A DNA stretch of 64,000 nucleotides from an uncultured Pseudomonadales bacterium (GCA_943788835.1 CALSRU010000005.1:301001-365000), one strand, 5' to 3'. Shown: positions 1 through 9,594, counted from the first letter of the stretch. A program made the numbers and translations. The notes: generated by a model from the letters alone, not told the origin.

Positions 1-792
1 GCCATTGAGTACGGTACAAAAATGGTGGGTGGAGTAACGCCCGGCAAAGGCGGCACCACCCATTTAGACCTGCCAGTATTCAATACTATGGCCGAAGCTG
101 TTGAAGTTACCGGTGCTGATGCCTCTGTAATTTATGTGCCAGCGGCGTTTTGTAAAGACTCTATTCTTGAGGCAGCTAATAGCGGTGTTAAATTAATTGT
201 TGCTATTACCGAAGGTATTCCTACCCTCGATATGCTCGAAGCGAAGATACGCTGCGATGAATTGGGTGTGCGTTTGGTGGGTCCAAATTGCCCCGGTGTA
301 ATTACACCGGGTGAATGCAAAATTGGCATCATGCCGGGGCAAATACACCTGCCCGGTAAAGTGGGTATTGTTTCACGCTCTGGCACCTTAACTTATGAAG
401 CGGTTAAGCAAACTACCGATGCAGGCTTTGGTCAGTCAACATGCGTAGGTATTGGTGGTGATCCCATTCCGGGCACTAACTTTATTGATGTCTTAGAATT
501 ATTTCAAAATGACCCTAAGACTGAATCTATTGTAATGATTGGTGAAATTGGTGGCACGGCTGAAGAAGAGGCTGCAGCGTTTATTAAAGCGAATGTCACT
601 AAGCCGGTAGTCTCTTATATTGCTGGTGTGACTGCACCAAAAGGTAAGCGCATGGGGCATGCGGGCGCTATTATTTCTGGCGGCACCGGCACGGCCGATG
701 AGAAATTTGAAGCGTTGGAAGATGCCGGTGTGAAAACAGTGCGCAGCCTCGCTGAAATTGGCTCGGCGATGGCTGAAATTACGGGCTGGTAA
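1..792 (+). CDS. sucD: Succinyl-CoA synthetase alpha subunit, 5' end missing
   Basis: This is the alpha subunit of succinate-CoA ligase in the TCA cycle, which couples succinyl-CoA cleavage to nucleotide triphosphate formation in the cytoplasm together with the beta subunit SucC. The reading frame is open from the first base, so roughly the first 25-30 residues lie outside the window. The CoA-binding segment (GGVTPGKGG), the GPNCPG motif and the phosphohistidine region near [10 protein letters not shown] are present, and the C-terminus is complete. It is presumably the last gene of a sucABCD-type operon, since a strong terminator follows directly. Confidence 0.97.
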   Translation, partial: AIEYGTKMVGGVTPGKGGTTHLDLPVFNTMAEAVEVTGADASVIYVPAAFCKDSILEAANSGVKLIVAITEGIPTLDMLEAKIRCDELGVRLVGPNCPGVITPGECKIGIMPGQIHLPGKVGIVSRSGTLTYEAVKQTTDAGFGQSTCVGIGGDPIPGTNFIDVLELFQNDPKTESIVMIGEIGGTAEEEAAAFIKANVTKPVVSYIAGVTAPKGKRMGHAGAIISGGTGTADEKFEALEDAGVKTVRSLAEIGSAMAEITGW

Positions 793-806
793 CTGCGGTA
801 GCGTTT

Positions 807-837
807 AAAAAGCCCGGCTTTGTAGTCGGGCTTTTTT
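807..837 (+). terminator. Rho-independent terminator after sucD
   Basis: A stem AAAAAGCCCG / CGGGCTTTTT with a 10-nt loop is followed by a T run, 15 bases after the sucD stop codon. The A run on the other side means it could also stop transcripts of the convergent small gene at 864-1112. Confidence 0.9.
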
Positions 838-863
838 GTGGGCAAAGTTATATGACTTAGGAG

Positions 864-1112
864 CTATTTTATTTTTGATGCCCATATAGCCAGTTTATGT
901 GCCATCGATTTTTGTGACACTTGATCTTCTGGAATCGGCTGAATAACTTTATCGTGAACTAATAAACGATATATATACAGTATTTTTTCGTGCGCTGAAT
1001 CGGTCGCCTCAAATTCAACTACACCGCGTTGTTCACCGTATTTAACCCCTTCTTCAATAGCCTTTTTGATGAGCTCTTTTTCGTTTTTGAGTTTTTTCAT
1101 AGTAGATTGCAT
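864..1112 (-). CDS. Small DUF5062-like protein
   Basis: An 82-residue basic, helical-looking protein. The segments KKAIEEGVKYGEQRG, YRLLVHDK, IQPIPEDQVS and MAHKLAIW recall the DUF5062 family of gammaproteobacteria; this match is from memory. No function is known for that family. It converges on sucD and the terminator lies between them. Two in-frame ATGs exist, at 1112 and 1100. The family usually starts near the second (MKKLK), and neither has a convincing ribosome binding site. Confidence 0.7.
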   Translation of the reverse strand: MQSTMKKLKNEKELIKKAIEEGVKYGEQRGVVEFEATDSAHEKILYIYRLLVHDKVIQPIPEDQVSQKSMAHKLAIWASKIK

Positions 1113-1285
1113 CCCGCTACTGTAAATATATGTTGGGAGTGATTGATTATAGATCCTTCATGGCCTAAATAACCAAACTTTAATGTGCTGAAGCACTTTT
1201 AGCGTTGGTGTGTGCTTATACTATCGGCGAAACTGAGTTTCTATTTTTTTGATTATATTTTTTTAGATATCTAAGAGCACCTGTA

Positions 1286-2671
1286 ATGACGATGACTAGT
1301 AGCGACACTGCTAACGACCCACTTCTAGACTCTATTGCCGAGTTATCGACTCGACCAACCAAAGAATTAGACCACTTGCCAGGCGATTACGGCATGCCTG
1401 TCTTTGGCAATAGTTTTTCGATCTTAAAAAATGCGCGAGCTTTCAATCGTCGCATGGTAGCTAAGTTTGGCACGGTTTATCGTTCTTCTGCATTTTTTAG
1501 TCGAGTGGTTGTCTTTGCCGATGCCGATGCGGCGCAATATGCCTTGATGGACAAGGAGCAAAATTTTTCCAGTAGTAAAGGCTGGTTTATGCTTAAGCAC
1601 TTGTTGCCAGGTGGTATTTTGGTGCGTGATTTTGCTAATCATCGCAAGCACCGGCGCCCCTTACAGTTGGCGTTTAAAAGCCAGGTGATGGCAGCTTATG
1701 GTGATCGCTTGAATAAACTCATCAAGGAAGGTCTTGAGGAGTGGCCCACCGACAAGCAATTTTTATTTCAAGACCACATAAAATCGTTATTACTGGACAA
1801 TGCAGCCACTGTTTTTTTGGGTGCTGAATTAGGCGAAGAATCAAAGAAATTGAATCAGGCTTTTGTCGATTTGATTGGCGGCATAGTGATATTTATACAC
1901 AAGCGCATTCCGGGCACGAAGTTTGATCGAGCGATGCGTGGCTCTGAATATCTCAAAAATTGGTTGCACGAGCGTATTGATGAGCGCAGAAATAGTAGTG
2001 CAACCGATATTTTCACTTCTCTGTGCCACTTGGCTGATGATCCGGAGAATGGCATGTCAGCCGAGGATGTTGTTGGGCATACACTGCTCATTTTATTTGC
2101 CGCGCATGATACAACCACCAGCACACTCAGTACTATGATGTCGGTGATGGCTGAGCATCCTCAGTGGCAGGAAGCAGTCCGTGAGGAAATGTTGGCAGTG
2201 GAGGGTGATAGTTTGTCGTTTCAGCAAGTAGCCGCTTTGCCTGTCACCGACCGAGTCTTTCGTGAGACGTTGCGCTGCTTTCCCGCTGTCTTCATGATTC
2301 CAAGGCGATCTATTCGCGCTTTTGAGTATCAAGGCCATAAGATTCCAGCCAATACTTTGATCCATGTTGGGGTCGATCAGATTCATCGTTCAGAAAAATA
2401 TTGGAGCAAGCCGGATCAATTTGATCCAGATCGATGGCTACCCGAACGGGCCGAGAATAAGGGGCATCCTTTCCAATGGATTCCTTTTGGCGGTGGAGCA
2501 CATAAATGCCTTGGTTTTAAGTTTGCCGACATGCAGGTCAAAATATTTTTATTCCACTTGCTGCGAAATTATAAGATTGAAGCGAAGAAAGGCAAAAAAT
2601 TCTCTGTTGATTTACTGCCTATACCTTTGCCGAGCGATAAGCTGCCTGTGACGATGACGCGACTTCGCTGA
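1286..2671 (+). CDS. Cytochrome P450
   Basis: A heme-thiolate monooxygenase of 461 residues. The diagnostic motifs are all visible: the I-helix oxygen-activation segment FAAHDTTTS (residues 271-279), the K-helix ExxR (E327-R330), a PDRW segment (381-384), and the heme-binding loop FGGGAHKCLG with the cysteine ligand at residue 408. It has no N-terminal membrane anchor, so it is probably soluble. The overall look is closer to the CYP51/CYP26/CYP120-like group than to CYP101-type enzymes, but I cannot name a substrate. No ferredoxin or ferredoxin reductase gene is adjacent, so redox partners must be encoded elsewhere. Confidence 0.93.
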   Translation: MTMTSSDTANDPLLDSIAELSTRPTKELDHLPGDYGMPVFGNSFSILKNARAFNRRMVAKFGTVYRSSAFFSRVVVFADADAAQYALMDKEQNFSSSKGWFMLKHLLPGGILVRDFANHRKHRRPLQLAFKSQVMAAYGDRLNKLIKEGLEEWPTDKQFLFQDHIKSLLLDNAATVFLGAELGEESKKLNQAFVDLIGGIVIFIHKRIPGTKFDRAMRGSEYLKNWLHERIDERRNSSATDIFTSLCHLADDPENGMSAEDVVGHTLLILFAAHDTTTSTLSTMMSVMAEHPQWQEAVREEMLAVEGDSLSFQQVAALPVTDRVFRETLRCFPAVFMIPRRSIRAFEYQGHKIPANTLIHVGVDQIHRSEKYWSKPDQFDPDRWLPERAENKGHPFQWIPFGGGAHKCLGFKFADMQVKIFLFHLLRNYKIEAKKGKKFSVDLLPIPLPSDKLPVTMTRLR

Positions 2672-2850
2672 GTAGGGTTGTTGTGCTTGGTCGATGGGAC
2701 GTCTGGCGTGTGAAAAATAAGTAGGCGTTAACAGCCCTTTGTGGTTATGCTGGGAACAGCACCAATCGAGAGTTGGTGTCGAGCGGGTCAGGTTTTTTTG
2801 AGCGCCTTAGGCCCTTGTCGTAACTCACAGGATCCGCTTCGCGTGCCGCG

Positions 2851-3450
2851 ATGATATCTCCCCCGCAATTATCTAGGCGTCCTATCCCCCCAAAGCGGCG
2901 TGCGCGTCTATTAATGCTACTTACGCTGATATTTATTTTATATTTGCTTGGTCGGTATTTCGGTATTTCCGAGCGCTTTGATCCAGAAGCGTTACGGGTT
3001 GTAGTGGGCGAGACGGGCTTGCTAGGGGTGCTTATTTATCTGCTGCTGTTTTGTGCAGGGTTGGTGCTTTCGGTGCCCGGCATCATTTTTATGGTTGCGA
3101 GTGGTTTAGCGTGGGGCGGTTTTTACGGCACTTTAGTCGCTTGGATAGGCGCAAACTTAGCCATTATCTTTTCTTTCACTGTTGTGCGCCGTTTTAATGG
3201 GGCAGGTTTTGAATCTGCAGATATAACGAATAAATATTTAAAGCGGTTATTACACGGCCTTGAGCTCTACCCCATCCGCACTATTATCATTTCACGTTTT
3301 TTCTTTTCGACCGCCCCCGGTCTTAATTACGGTTTTGCTCTTTCATCAGTTACCGATCGGCAGCATCTTGTTGGCACACTTATAGGCACGACCGTGCCGG
3401 TTACCAGTATCGTCTTCTTCTCTGACTGGTTGGCAGGTCAGCTTTTTTAG
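2851..3450 (+). CDS. TVP38/TMEM64 (VTT-domain) inner membrane protein
   Basis: A 199-residue membrane protein with a short basic N-terminus (RRPIPPKRRAR), a first membrane helix at about residues 20-37 and further hydrophobic segments. The VTT/SNARE-associated signature is seen in GVLIYLLLFCAGLVLSVPG, the glycine-rich re-entrant stretch GLAWGGFYGTLVAWIGA, and SRFFFSTAPGLNYGFALS. The family is related to DedA proteins and is linked to lipid scrambling or transport; the bacterial substrate is usually unknown. The ATG at 2851 has no clear Shine-Dalgarno sequence, so a start further downstream is possible. It stands alone, with 179 bases separating it from the P450 gene. Confidence 0.85.
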   Translation: MISPPQLSRRPIPPKRRARLLMLLTLIFILYLLGRYFGISERFDPEALRVVVGETGLLGVLIYLLLFCAGLVLSVPGIIFMVASGLAWGGFYGTLVAWIGANLAIIFSFTVVRRFNGAGFESADITNKYLKRLLHGLELYPIRTIIISRFFFSTAPGLNYGFALSSVTDRQHLVGTLIGTTVPVTSIVFFSDWLAGQLF

Positions 3451-3766
3451 ATCAGACCCATATTGTTTTGTTGTGGCGAAAAAATTAGAGTGAGGCAATT
3501 ATTAAAATTTTTTTACAGGCTCAAGATCACTTTAGCCGCATTAAAAAAACGGCATCCTAAGATGCCGCCGAGAAAGTAGTCCTGGATTTTTCAATTTGCT
3601 GTCGATTGAGGCACTTTTAATCTAGCAACCGTATTGGCTTTGGTCAATACGAGTAAATACCTAGGTGGTTTTACCGGTGTAAGCAATTTAAAAAATAAAA
3701 TAAAGGATTTTTAATCATACATTTCAATGGCTTACCGCCTCTTTAAAACGAGAGCTAACTGGCCAT
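3451..3766. other. Intergenic region between convergent VTT and acr3 genes
   Basis: No gene is recognised here. The stretch holds a terminator for leftward transcripts at 3543-3567 and a second perfect hairpin without a T run (CGTATTG at 3630-3636, CAATACG at 3645-3651). About 200 AT-rich bases separate the acr3 stop from the terminator. Confidence 0.6.
3543..3567 (-). terminator. Rho-independent terminator of the ars operon
   Basis: Read on the minus strand, a 7-bp stem CGGCATC/GATGCCG with a 4-nt loop is followed by seven consecutive Ts. It lies about 200 bases beyond the acr3 stop codon and is oriented to end the arsR-arsC-acr3 transcript. Confidence 0.8.
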
Positions 3767-4768
3767 TTATGCAAACGAATCGCGAGTGTGGTTGGCGAAC
3801 TTAACCAATGACAGCATAACGGGCACTTCAACCAAGACGCCTACTACCGTGGCGAGCGCTGCACCTGAGTGCAGGCCAAATAATGAAATTGCCACAGCAA
3901 CGGCCAGCTCAAAAAAATTACTAGTACCTATCAACGCGGCGGGCGCAGCAATAGCATGTGTAAGTTTGAGGCGCTTTGCCATGTAATAGGCAATAAAAAA
4001 AATCCCGTAACTTTGAATAATTAAAGGGATGGCTATTAAGAGAATACTTTGAGGTTTGCTGATAATAGTCTCGGCTTGAAATCCAAATAATAAAACTACC
4101 GTGGCGAGTAGGCCAATAATCGAGAAGGGCTTTAAGTGACTAACTACCGCTTGCACGTGGCCATGCAAATATTTTCGCGTCAAAAATCCGGCAATTAATG
4201 GCAGTACCACATATAAGGCAACCGACAAAAGTAATGTCTCCCATGGAACCGTGATATTTGATATGCCCAAGAGCAATGCAGCGATAGGCGCAAAGGCGAA
4301 TATCATAATGATGTCGTTAACGGATACTTGCACAAGCGTATAGTTAGGATCGCCTTTGGTGAGCTGGCTCCAAACAAAAACCATTGCTGTGCAAGGTGCC
4401 ACGCCCAATAAAATCATACCTGCGATATATTCCGTGGCGGTTTCTGGCTCAACTAAATCAGCAAAAATAATCCGAAAGAATAGCCACCCCAGCGCAGCCA
4501 TGGTGAAAGGCTTGATAAGCCAATTAACAATAAGTGTTAGCAGTAAGCCTTGAGGTTTTTCATGAATGGTTTTTATTGAAGAGAAATCTACTTGAATCAT
4601 CATAGGGTAGATCATTAGCCAGATGAGTAAGGCAATGCATAAATTCACATGTGCATATTCTAAGCTGGCAATCAAAGCAAAAGCGGCAGGAAAAAGATTG
4701 CCCAGTGCCATGCCTAGGAGTATGCACAGCCCCACCCAAAGGCTTAAATAGCGTTCGAATATCCCCAT
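3767..4768 (-). CDS. acr3: Arsenite efflux transporter, ACR3 family
   Basis: A 333-residue permease with about ten hydrophobic segments. It exports arsenite produced by ArsC across the inner membrane. Family-typical features are the motif [13 protein letters not shown] containing the conserved cysteine of the ACR3 group, and the late segment [18 protein letters not shown]. It starts at an ATG overlapping the arsC stop by one base (TAATG), so the two genes are probably translationally coupled. It is the last gene of the arsR-arsC-acr3 operon. Confidence 0.95.
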   Translation of the reverse strand: MGIFERYLSLWVGLCILLGMALGNLFPAAFALIASLEYAHVNLCIALLIWLMIYPMMIQVDFSSIKTIHEKPQGLLLTLIVNWLIKPFTMAALGWLFFRIIFADLVEPETATEYIAGMILLGVAPCTAMVFVWSQLTKGDPNYTLVQVSVNDIIMIFAFAPIAALLLGISNITVPWETLLLSVALYVVLPLIAGFLTRKYLHGHVQAVVSHLKPFSIIGLLATVVLLFGFQAETIISKPQSILLIAIPLIIQSYGIFFIAYYMAKRLKLTHAIAAPAALIGTSNFFELAVAVAISLFGLHSGAALATVVGVLVEVPVMLSLVKFANHTRDSFA

Positions 4769-5238
4769 TATACTTTTGCAACCTGATTAAAAAGCCTCGC
4801 TACTTCCGTATGGCTTGTTGTTGGTGCATTCAATTGTAAAAGTTTTTCGATACGATGCTTGAGCATGTTGATGGTCGCGTTAAAAGCGGCAGCGACCTCG
4901 GCATCGTCACCATCTAGCGCCGAGGGGTCTACGAGGCTCCAGTGAATGTTGATTGATTGACCAAACCACACGGGGCATGTTTCTTTTGCAGCGGAGTCGC
5001 ATACTGTAATGACTACATCGGGTTGCCAGCTTTCATGCTCATCCCACGACTGACTGCACAAGCCTTCGGTGGGAATCCCCCGCGCCTGTAGGTATTTTAA
5101 TGACAGCGGGTGAACCTCTCCCACCGGTTGGCTGCCAGCAGATCTGGCGGTTAGAACGTCGTGGCCATAAAAATTGGTGACAGCTTCAGATAGAATGCTT
5201 CTACAGCGATTATGCGTACAAATAAATAATAGTTTCAT
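4768..5238 (-). CDS. arsC: Arsenate reductase, low-molecular-weight phosphatase type
   Basis: Reduces arsenate to arsenite in the cytoplasm. The 156-residue protein begins with the LMW-phosphatase P-loop CTHNRCRS (C7 to S14). Two further cysteines, C80 and C88, fit the redox relay of thioredoxin-coupled ArsC enzymes, and the general acid sits in the VDP loop (D104). It is therefore the pI258-like type and not the glutaredoxin-coupled E. coli plasmid type. It lies 8 bases after arsR and overlaps acr3 by one base. Confidence 0.95.
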   Translation of the reverse strand: MKLLFICTHNRCRSILSEAVTNFYGHDVLTARSAGSQPVGEVHPLSLKYLQARGIPTEGLCSQSWDEHESWQPDVVITVCDSAAKETCPVWFGQSINIHWSLVDPSALDGDDAEVAAAFNATINMLKHRIEKLLQLNAPTTSHTEVARLFNQVAKV

Positions 5239-5246
5239 AGTCTAAT

Positions 5247-5597
5247 CTAACAGTATTGGTCTTGTCTTAGTGGGCGGTTACCCATGTCGGAGAGTCTCCG
5301 TTGCAGTGGCCGCAGGATTTCTTCATGGTTTTTCAGCGTTATAGCGATAATCTCTATAGACCATGCCGGGAGGCTGGGGTCAATGCGGTAGAAAATCCAT
5401 TGCCCTTCGCGGCGGTCTTGCAGTAACCCACAACGTCTCAATTGAGCTAGATGGCGCGATATTTTTGGCTGGCTTACATCAAGTGCTTGGGTTAATTCGC
5501 AAACGCACAGTTCAACTTCTTGATGGATTAGCAAAACACAGCTGAGTCGCGTCGCATCAGAGAGGCATTTGTAGAGCTGTAGCGGAGATATTGTCAT
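5247..5597 (-). CDS. arsR: ArsR-family metalloregulatory repressor
   Basis: A 116-residue winged-helix repressor that releases DNA on binding arsenite. The recognition helix region (VSQPKISRHLAQLRRCGLL) and wing (REGQWIFYRI) are clear. The alpha-3 metal box has the ELCVCEL form, with the two cysteines that bind As(III). I chose the ATG at 5597 because the translation from there (MTISPLQLYKCLSDATRL) matches the family; a GTG at 5606 adds three residues. Neither start has a good ribosome binding site. It heads the ars operon and should autorepress it. Confidence 0.92.
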   Translation of the reverse strand: MTISPLQLYKCLSDATRLSCVLLIHQEVELCVCELTQALDVSQPKISRHLAQLRRCGLLQDRREGQWIFYRIDPSLPAWSIEIIAITLKNHEEILRPLQRRLSDMGNRPLRQDQYC

Positions 5598-5607
5598 GCG
5601 CGACACT

Positions 5608-5627
5608 ATATATGGAAAATCATATGT
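5608..5627. promoter_or_regulatory. Candidate ArsR operator
   Basis: An inverted repeat, ATATG - 6 nt - CATAT, lies just upstream of the arsR start codon in an AT-rich stretch. Its position and form fit an ArsR-family operator. This is inference from position and symmetry only. Confidence 0.4.
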
Positions 5628-5844
5628 TTAAAAGCGACGTGAAAAAATAATGGGCCAAGAGAAGTTTTGACGGTCTTTTAAATATGGCGCGGTGCTTGCC
5701 GGCCATACACGCTTTGAGAAATGATGAGAAAACCGTTTTGAGAGTGCTTTTTTTGGACGTTCAATTCTGAATGCCTCTGCTTCAGCATTGCGGTGTTTAA
5801 AGGCCAGACTCATGGCCATGGCGGGTGACTCTATTGGCCTCGTA

Positions 5845-5877
5845 ATAAAAAACCCTCCGCAAGGGAGGGTCTTTTAT
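5845..5877 (-). terminator. Terminator after tRNA-Met (possibly bidirectional)
   Basis: The stem ACCCTCC/GGAGGGT with a short GCAAG loop is flanked by an A run on the left and a T-rich run on the right. On the minus strand the stem starts a few bases after the tRNA CCA end and is followed by a T run, so it should end the ychF-tRNA-Met transcript. Confidence 0.88.
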
Positions 5878-5878
5878 T

Positions 5879-5955
5879 TGGTAGCAAGGGGCGGATTCGA
5901 ACCGCCGACCCCATCATTATGAGTGATGTGCTCTAACCAACTGAGCTACCTTGCC
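5879..5955 (-). tRNA. tRNA-Met (CAT), elongator type
   Basis: The 77-nt sequence, including an encoded CCA, folds as a cloverleaf. The acceptor strands are GGCAAGG and CCTTGCT, with a G-T first pair. The D-loop is AGCTCAGTTGGTTAGAGC, the anticodon loop CTCATAA carries CAT, and the T-arm is GGCGGTTCGAATCCGCC. It resembles E. coli elongator metT and lacks initiator features. It sits downstream of ychF, as I recall for Pseudomonas. A CAT anticodon modified to read AUA (tRNA-Ile2) is possible but less likely given the body sequence. Confidence 0.95.
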
Positions 5956-6084
5956 ATAAACCTAAATCATTGTTGCCGCACGGGCATGTTTTATTTGTAC
6001 CTTTGAACGGACGCGCATTCTCCCGATTGCCTTGTTTGTTGTCAAGCAGCTCAAGCCGTCTTGACCGTGCTCGGAGCGTTAAAG

Positions 6085-7176
6085 CTACACATTAAAGCGA
6101 AAATGAATAACATCGCCATCTTGTACGATGTAATCTTTGCCTTCTAGCCGCCATTTGCCCGCATCTTTGGCGCCTTGCTCGCCATTGCTAGCGATATAAT
6201 CTTCGTAACCAATAATTTCAGCGCGAATAAAACCTTTTTCAAAATCGGTGTGTATTTTACCGGCAGCCTGTGGGGCTGAAGAACCCACCGGAACAGTCCA
6301 TGCGCGCACTTCTTTGATGCCGGCGGTGAAATAGGTATGTAAGCCTAGCAATTCATAGCCGGCGCGAATGACTCGGTTGAGACCCGCTTCGGCCATGCCT
6401 AGGTCTGCTAAGAACTCGTCGCGTTCCTCATCCTCTAGCTCAGCAATTTCTGCTTCGAGTTTATTGCATATGGCAACCACTACAGCACCTTCTGCTTCGG
6501 CAAAAGCTCTTACGGCATCGAGGTGTGAGTTGTTTTCAAAACCTTCTTCGTCGACGTTAGCAATGTACATTGTTGGTTTTACGGTAAGTAAGCCTAGCGG
6601 CTTGAGTAGCTTTAGTTCATCTTCGCTAAGCCCCAGCGAGCGTAGGGGCTTAGCTTCGTTGAGATGCGGTAAGATTTTTTCTAGCAGCGTGACTAATACA
6701 GCAGCCTCTTTATCTTGACCTCTAGCTGCTTTAGAAAAGCGTTGGTGTGCTTTCTCTACGCTATCGAGATCCGCCAGCGCTAATTCTGTATTAATGACCT
6801 CGATATCAGCCGCAGGATTAATGGCGCCATCAACGTGTACAACGTTTTCGTCATCAAAGCAGCGCACGACATGAGCAATGGCATCTGTTTCGCGGATATT
6901 GCCTAGAAATTGGTTGCCCAGCCCTTCGCCTTTTGAGGCGCCGGCTACCAACCCAGCGATATCAACAAACTCCATGGTGGTGGGTATGACTTTTTGTGGT
7001 ATGACTATGGCTTTGAGTTTATCTAGGCGTAAGTCGGGCACAGGTACGATGCCAGTGTTGGGTTCGATGGTGCAAAACGGAAAGTTTTCTGCATCGATGC
7101 CAGCCTTGGTTAACGCATTAAACAGCGTTGATTTGCCTACATTAGGGAGTCCGACGATACCGCAATTAAAGCCCAT
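6085..7176 (-). CDS. ychF: Redox-regulated ATPase YchF (Obg family)
   Basis: A 363-residue Obg-family P-loop protein that binds ribosomes and prefers ATP over GTP. The P-loop GLPNVGKST follows the N-terminal MGFNCGIV. The usual NKxD specificity motif is replaced by NVDE, as is normal in YchF. A TGS domain ends the protein (near DGDVIHFRF). I start at the ATG at 7176, which gives exactly the E. coli length; the frame stays open for 23 more residues upstream, but those would run into pth. It lies 13 bases after pth. Confidence 0.97.
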   Translation of the reverse strand: MGFNCGIVGLPNVGKSTLFNALTKAGIDAENFPFCTIEPNTGIVPVPDLRLDKLKAIVIPQKVIPTTMEFVDIAGLVAGASKGEGLGNQFLGNIRETDAIAHVVRCFDDENVVHVDGAINPAADIEVINTELALADLDSVEKAHQRFSKAARGQDKEAAVLVTLLEKILPHLNEAKPLRSLGLSEDELKLLKPLGLLTVKPTMYIANVDEEGFENNSHLDAVRAFAEAEGAVVVAICNKLEAEIAELEDEERDEFLADLGMAEAGLNRVIRAGYELLGLHTYFTAGIKEVRAWTVPVGSSAPQAAGKIHTDFEKGFIRAEIIGYEDYIASNGEQGAKDAGKWRLEGKDYIVQDGDVIHFRFNV

Positions 7177-7189
7177 GGAATGAGTGTCT

Positions 7190-7819
7190 CTATACAGATG
7201 GTGGTTGGGTGTCTGGCTTGCCAGCATTAAAACTGTGCAGCTCATTCATGACGAGTTGCCAGTCGCCTTTTACAATGCCTTCAATGCGGCTGACCGTCTC
7301 ATTAATGGCTGCCTCAGTAAGCAATGTTTCGGCACTAGGCGCTTTCTTTAAAACAAAGTTACTCACCTGCTTGGCATTGCCTGGATGGCCAATGCCTATG
7401 CGCAGTCGGCCAAAATCCTTTTGATTACCTAGGCTGCTAATAATATCGCGCAAGCCATTGTGGCCGCCGTGTCCGCCACCTTGCTTGAGGCGAACGAGGC
7501 CGGGATCAATATCTAATTCATCGTGTGCTACCAAAATAGCATCAGGCTCAATCTTGTAAAAATTCATTAAGGCTGCAACCGATTGGCCACTCAAATTCAT
7601 GAAAGTGGTTGGGACCAATAAGCGCACGCTGTGTCCGGCAATATTGATTTGCCCGGTCAAACCTTTAAATTTAGTTTCTTCGAGTAGCGGCATTGTCGTG
7701 GGGAAGCGCCGCAGCAGTGCGTCAATGAACCAGACGCCAGCATTATGTCGAGTAAGGGCATATTCAGGGCCTGGGTTGCCCAAGCCAACAATAAGACGTA
7801 CGGGAGCGATGTGTTTCAT
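7190..7819 (-). CDS. pth: Peptidyl-tRNA hydrolase
   Basis: Releases tRNA from peptidyl-tRNAs that drop off the ribosome. The family signatures [17 protein letters not shown] (with the catalytic His), the TFMNLSG segment, the AHDELD segment with the catalytic Asp, and [12 protein letters not shown] are all present. At 209 residues it is slightly longer than E. coli Pth (194) owing to a C-terminal tail. It sits between rplY and ychF. A 13-bp hairpin lies in the 58-base gap between rplY and the pth start. Confidence 0.97.
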   Translation of the reverse strand: MKHIAPVRLIVGLGNPGPEYALTRHNAGVWFIDALLRRFPTTMPLLEETKFKGLTGQINIAGHSVRLLVPTTFMNLSGQSVAALMNFYKIEPDAILVAHDELDIDPGLVRLKQGGGHGGHNGLRDIISSLGNQKDFGRLRIGIGHPGNAKQVSNFVLKKAPSAETLLTEAAINETVSRIEGIVKGDWQLVMNELHSFNAGKPDTQPPSV

Positions 7820-7837
7820 CTAGAACTGCAGCTATGC

Positions 7838-7869
7838 GGAGATTGCTCACCCGTAAGTGGGCAATCTCC
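7838..7869 (-). other. Strong hairpin between rplY and pth
   Basis: The arms GGAGATTGCCCAC and GTGAGCAATCTCC form a 13-bp stem with one G-T pair and a 6-nt loop, on the minus strand, ending 18 bases before the pth ATG. There is no T run after it, so it is not a standard terminator. It could set the mRNA ratio of the two genes by pausing, RNase III processing or protection of the 3' end. Confidence 0.75.
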
Positions 7870-7877
7870 AGTGTGCA

Positions 7878-8534
7878 CTAGCTCTCGCTGCTGTCTTCGT
7901 CTTTAGGCTCGTCAGCTGCATCACCTTCTGCAGCATCTTCATCGACAATACCTTTAGGTTGAGCGATGTTGGCAATAGCCAAATCGTGCTCAGAGCCATG
8001 GCTTAATGCCACGCTCTCAACGCCAGTAGGAAGCACTACATCGGAAATGTGTAGCACCGTACCAGACTCAACTTTGAGCATATCGACTTCAATGTACTCG
8101 GGCAGGTCTTTGGGTAGGCAGCGAATTTCAATGTCGTTCACAAAGTGAGAAATGCGTCCGCCCTGGACTTTAACGCCGATGCAGGCTTCTTCGTTGGTGA
8201 AGTGCAAAGGAACGTTGACCACGATGGGCTGATTCTTATCAACACGCAAAAAATCAGCGTGCATAAGCAGATCTTTAGCAGGGTGACGCTGCAGATCTTT
8301 GAGCAGCACGTCTTCGGCAGTACCATCAATTTTTAGCGTAATGATATGCGAGAAGAAGGCTTCATTTTGTAGATGATGCCAAAGGTCATCGTGACCCAGT
8401 GTGATACTGCTTGGGTCTTTGCCGCCGCCATAAACAATGGCAGGGATTTTCTTTTCAAGACGACGTAGGCGGCGGCTCGCACCTTTCCCTACGTCGGCTC
8501 GGCTAGTGGCTTCGAGCTCAAATGCATCAGACAT
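7878..8534 (-). CDS. rplY: 50S ribosomal protein L25/general stress protein Ctc
   Basis: Binds 5S rRNA in the large ribosomal subunit. The 218-residue protein is the long Ctc form: an L25 domain (residues 1 to about 95, starting FELEATSRADVGKGASRRLRR), then the TL5 C-terminal beta domain, then an acidic tail (DEDAAEGDAADEPKDEDSSES). E. coli L25 has only the first domain. It lies 115 bases downstream of prs and upstream of pth, the usual order in Pseudomonas-like genomes. Confidence 0.96.
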   Translation of the reverse strand: MSDAFELEATSRADVGKGASRRLRRLEKKIPAIVYGGGKDPSSITLGHDDLWHHLQNEAFFSHIITLKIDGTAEDVLLKDLQRHPAKDLLMHADFLRVDKNQPIVVNVPLHFTNEEACIGVKVQGGRISHFVNDIEIRCLPKDLPEYIEVDMLKVESGTVLHISDVVLPTGVESVALSHGSEHDLAIANIAQPKGIVDEDAAEGDAADEPKDEDSSES

Positions 8535-8649
8535 AATATTTACCTCAGTCTGTTATCGATGACTCCTGCGACCGGATTTTCATCGAGGTTTAAAAAGTCG
8601 AACTAAAATAGTTCAACGGTTGAATCAGTGCGACGTGTCGTAACAGACG

Positions 8650-9594
8650 TTAACGAAACATCGCGCTGATGGATTCTTCATTACTCACGCGGCGAATAGA
8701 CTCAGCCAATATTCGCGACATGCTGAGCGTTCTGATCTTGGTACATGCTTTCGCTTCAGTCGAGAGCGGAATGGTGTCGGTAACCACCAATTCATCAAGC
8801 TCGGAATTATTAAGGCGTTCGATAGCCGGCCCCGATAGCACTGGATGCGTACAGTAGGAGATCACTTTAGCGGCCCCCTCTGTCTTTAACGCGGATGCAG
8901 CTGTGCACAAGGTTCCGGCGGTGTCGACAATATCATCGACCAGTACGCAGGTTTTACCGTCAACATCGCCTATGAGGTTCATCACTTCGGCCACATTGGC
9001 CTGTGGGCGTCGTTTGTCGATGATGGCAAGATCAGTGTCCAGTTGTTTGGCAACTGCTCTAGCGCGCACTACACCGCCAATATCGGGCGAGACAATAACA
9101 AGATCGGGGTAGCGTTGTTTTTCGATATCGCCAATTAACACCGGCGACCCATAAACATTGTCTACCGGACAGTCAAAAAAGCCCTGAATCTGTTCGGCAT
9201 GTAAATCAACGGTAAGCACGCGATCAACGCCAACGCGAACCATGCAATCGGCCACGACCTTCGCCGTAATAGGCACGCGAGCCGAACGCACGCGTCGATC
9301 TTGCCTAGCGTAGCCGAAATAGGGTACGACCGCTGTAATTCGCTGAGCTGAGGCTCGGCGCAGTGCGTCGACAAGGACCAGGAGTTCTACGAAGTTATCG
9401 TTAGTAGGTGCACAGGTAGATTGGATAACAAAGACGTCTTTGCCGCGCACGTTTTCTTGAATTTCTACACTAACTTCGCCGTCACTGAATTTTTTGACTT
9501 CAGCTTGGCCTATTTTTTCTCCCAGTTGTCCTGCCACATTACCGGCTAGCGAGGGATTGGCGTTGCCAGTGAAAAGCATCAGATTTTTGGACAC
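8650..9594 (-). CDS. prs: Ribose-phosphate pyrophosphokinase
   Basis: Makes PRPP from ribose-5-phosphate and ATP for nucleotide, histidine, tryptophan and NAD synthesis. The 314-residue protein has the usual length. The flexible loop ([16 protein letters not shown]), the ribose-phosphate loop ([13 protein letters not shown]) and the PRPP-binding motif [15 protein letters not shown] are visible. It starts with GTG (9594), preceded by a GGAG ribosome binding site 8 bases upstream. It follows tRNA-Gln by 119 bases. Confidence 0.98.
   Translation of the reverse strand: MSKNLMLFTGNANPSLAGNVAGQLGEKIGQAEVKKFSDGEVSVEIQENVRGKDVFVIQSTCAPTNDNFVELLVLVDALRRASAQRITAVVPYFGYARQDRRVRSARVPITAKVVADCMVRVGVDRVLTVDLHAEQIQGFFDCPVDNVYGSPVLIGDIEKQRYPDLVIVSPDIGGVVRARAVAKQLDTDLAIIDKRRPQANVAEVMNLIGDVDGKTCVLVDDIVDTAGTLCTAASALKTEGAAKVISYCTHPVLSGPAIERLNNSELDELVVTDTIPLSTEAKACTKIRTLSMSRILAESIRRVSNEESISAMFR

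Noticed and set aside
2820..2860. Similarity between the sequence before the VTT gene and that around 63530-63570 (both contain TCCGCTTCG and GCCG..ATGATAT)
   Set aside because: Only short interrupted matches; not enough to claim a dispersed repeat family.
5628..5819. 63-codon minus-strand frame upstream of arsR
   Set aside because: No family match, no ribosome binding site, and an unlikely mix of basic and aromatic residues; it lies in the ars promoter region.
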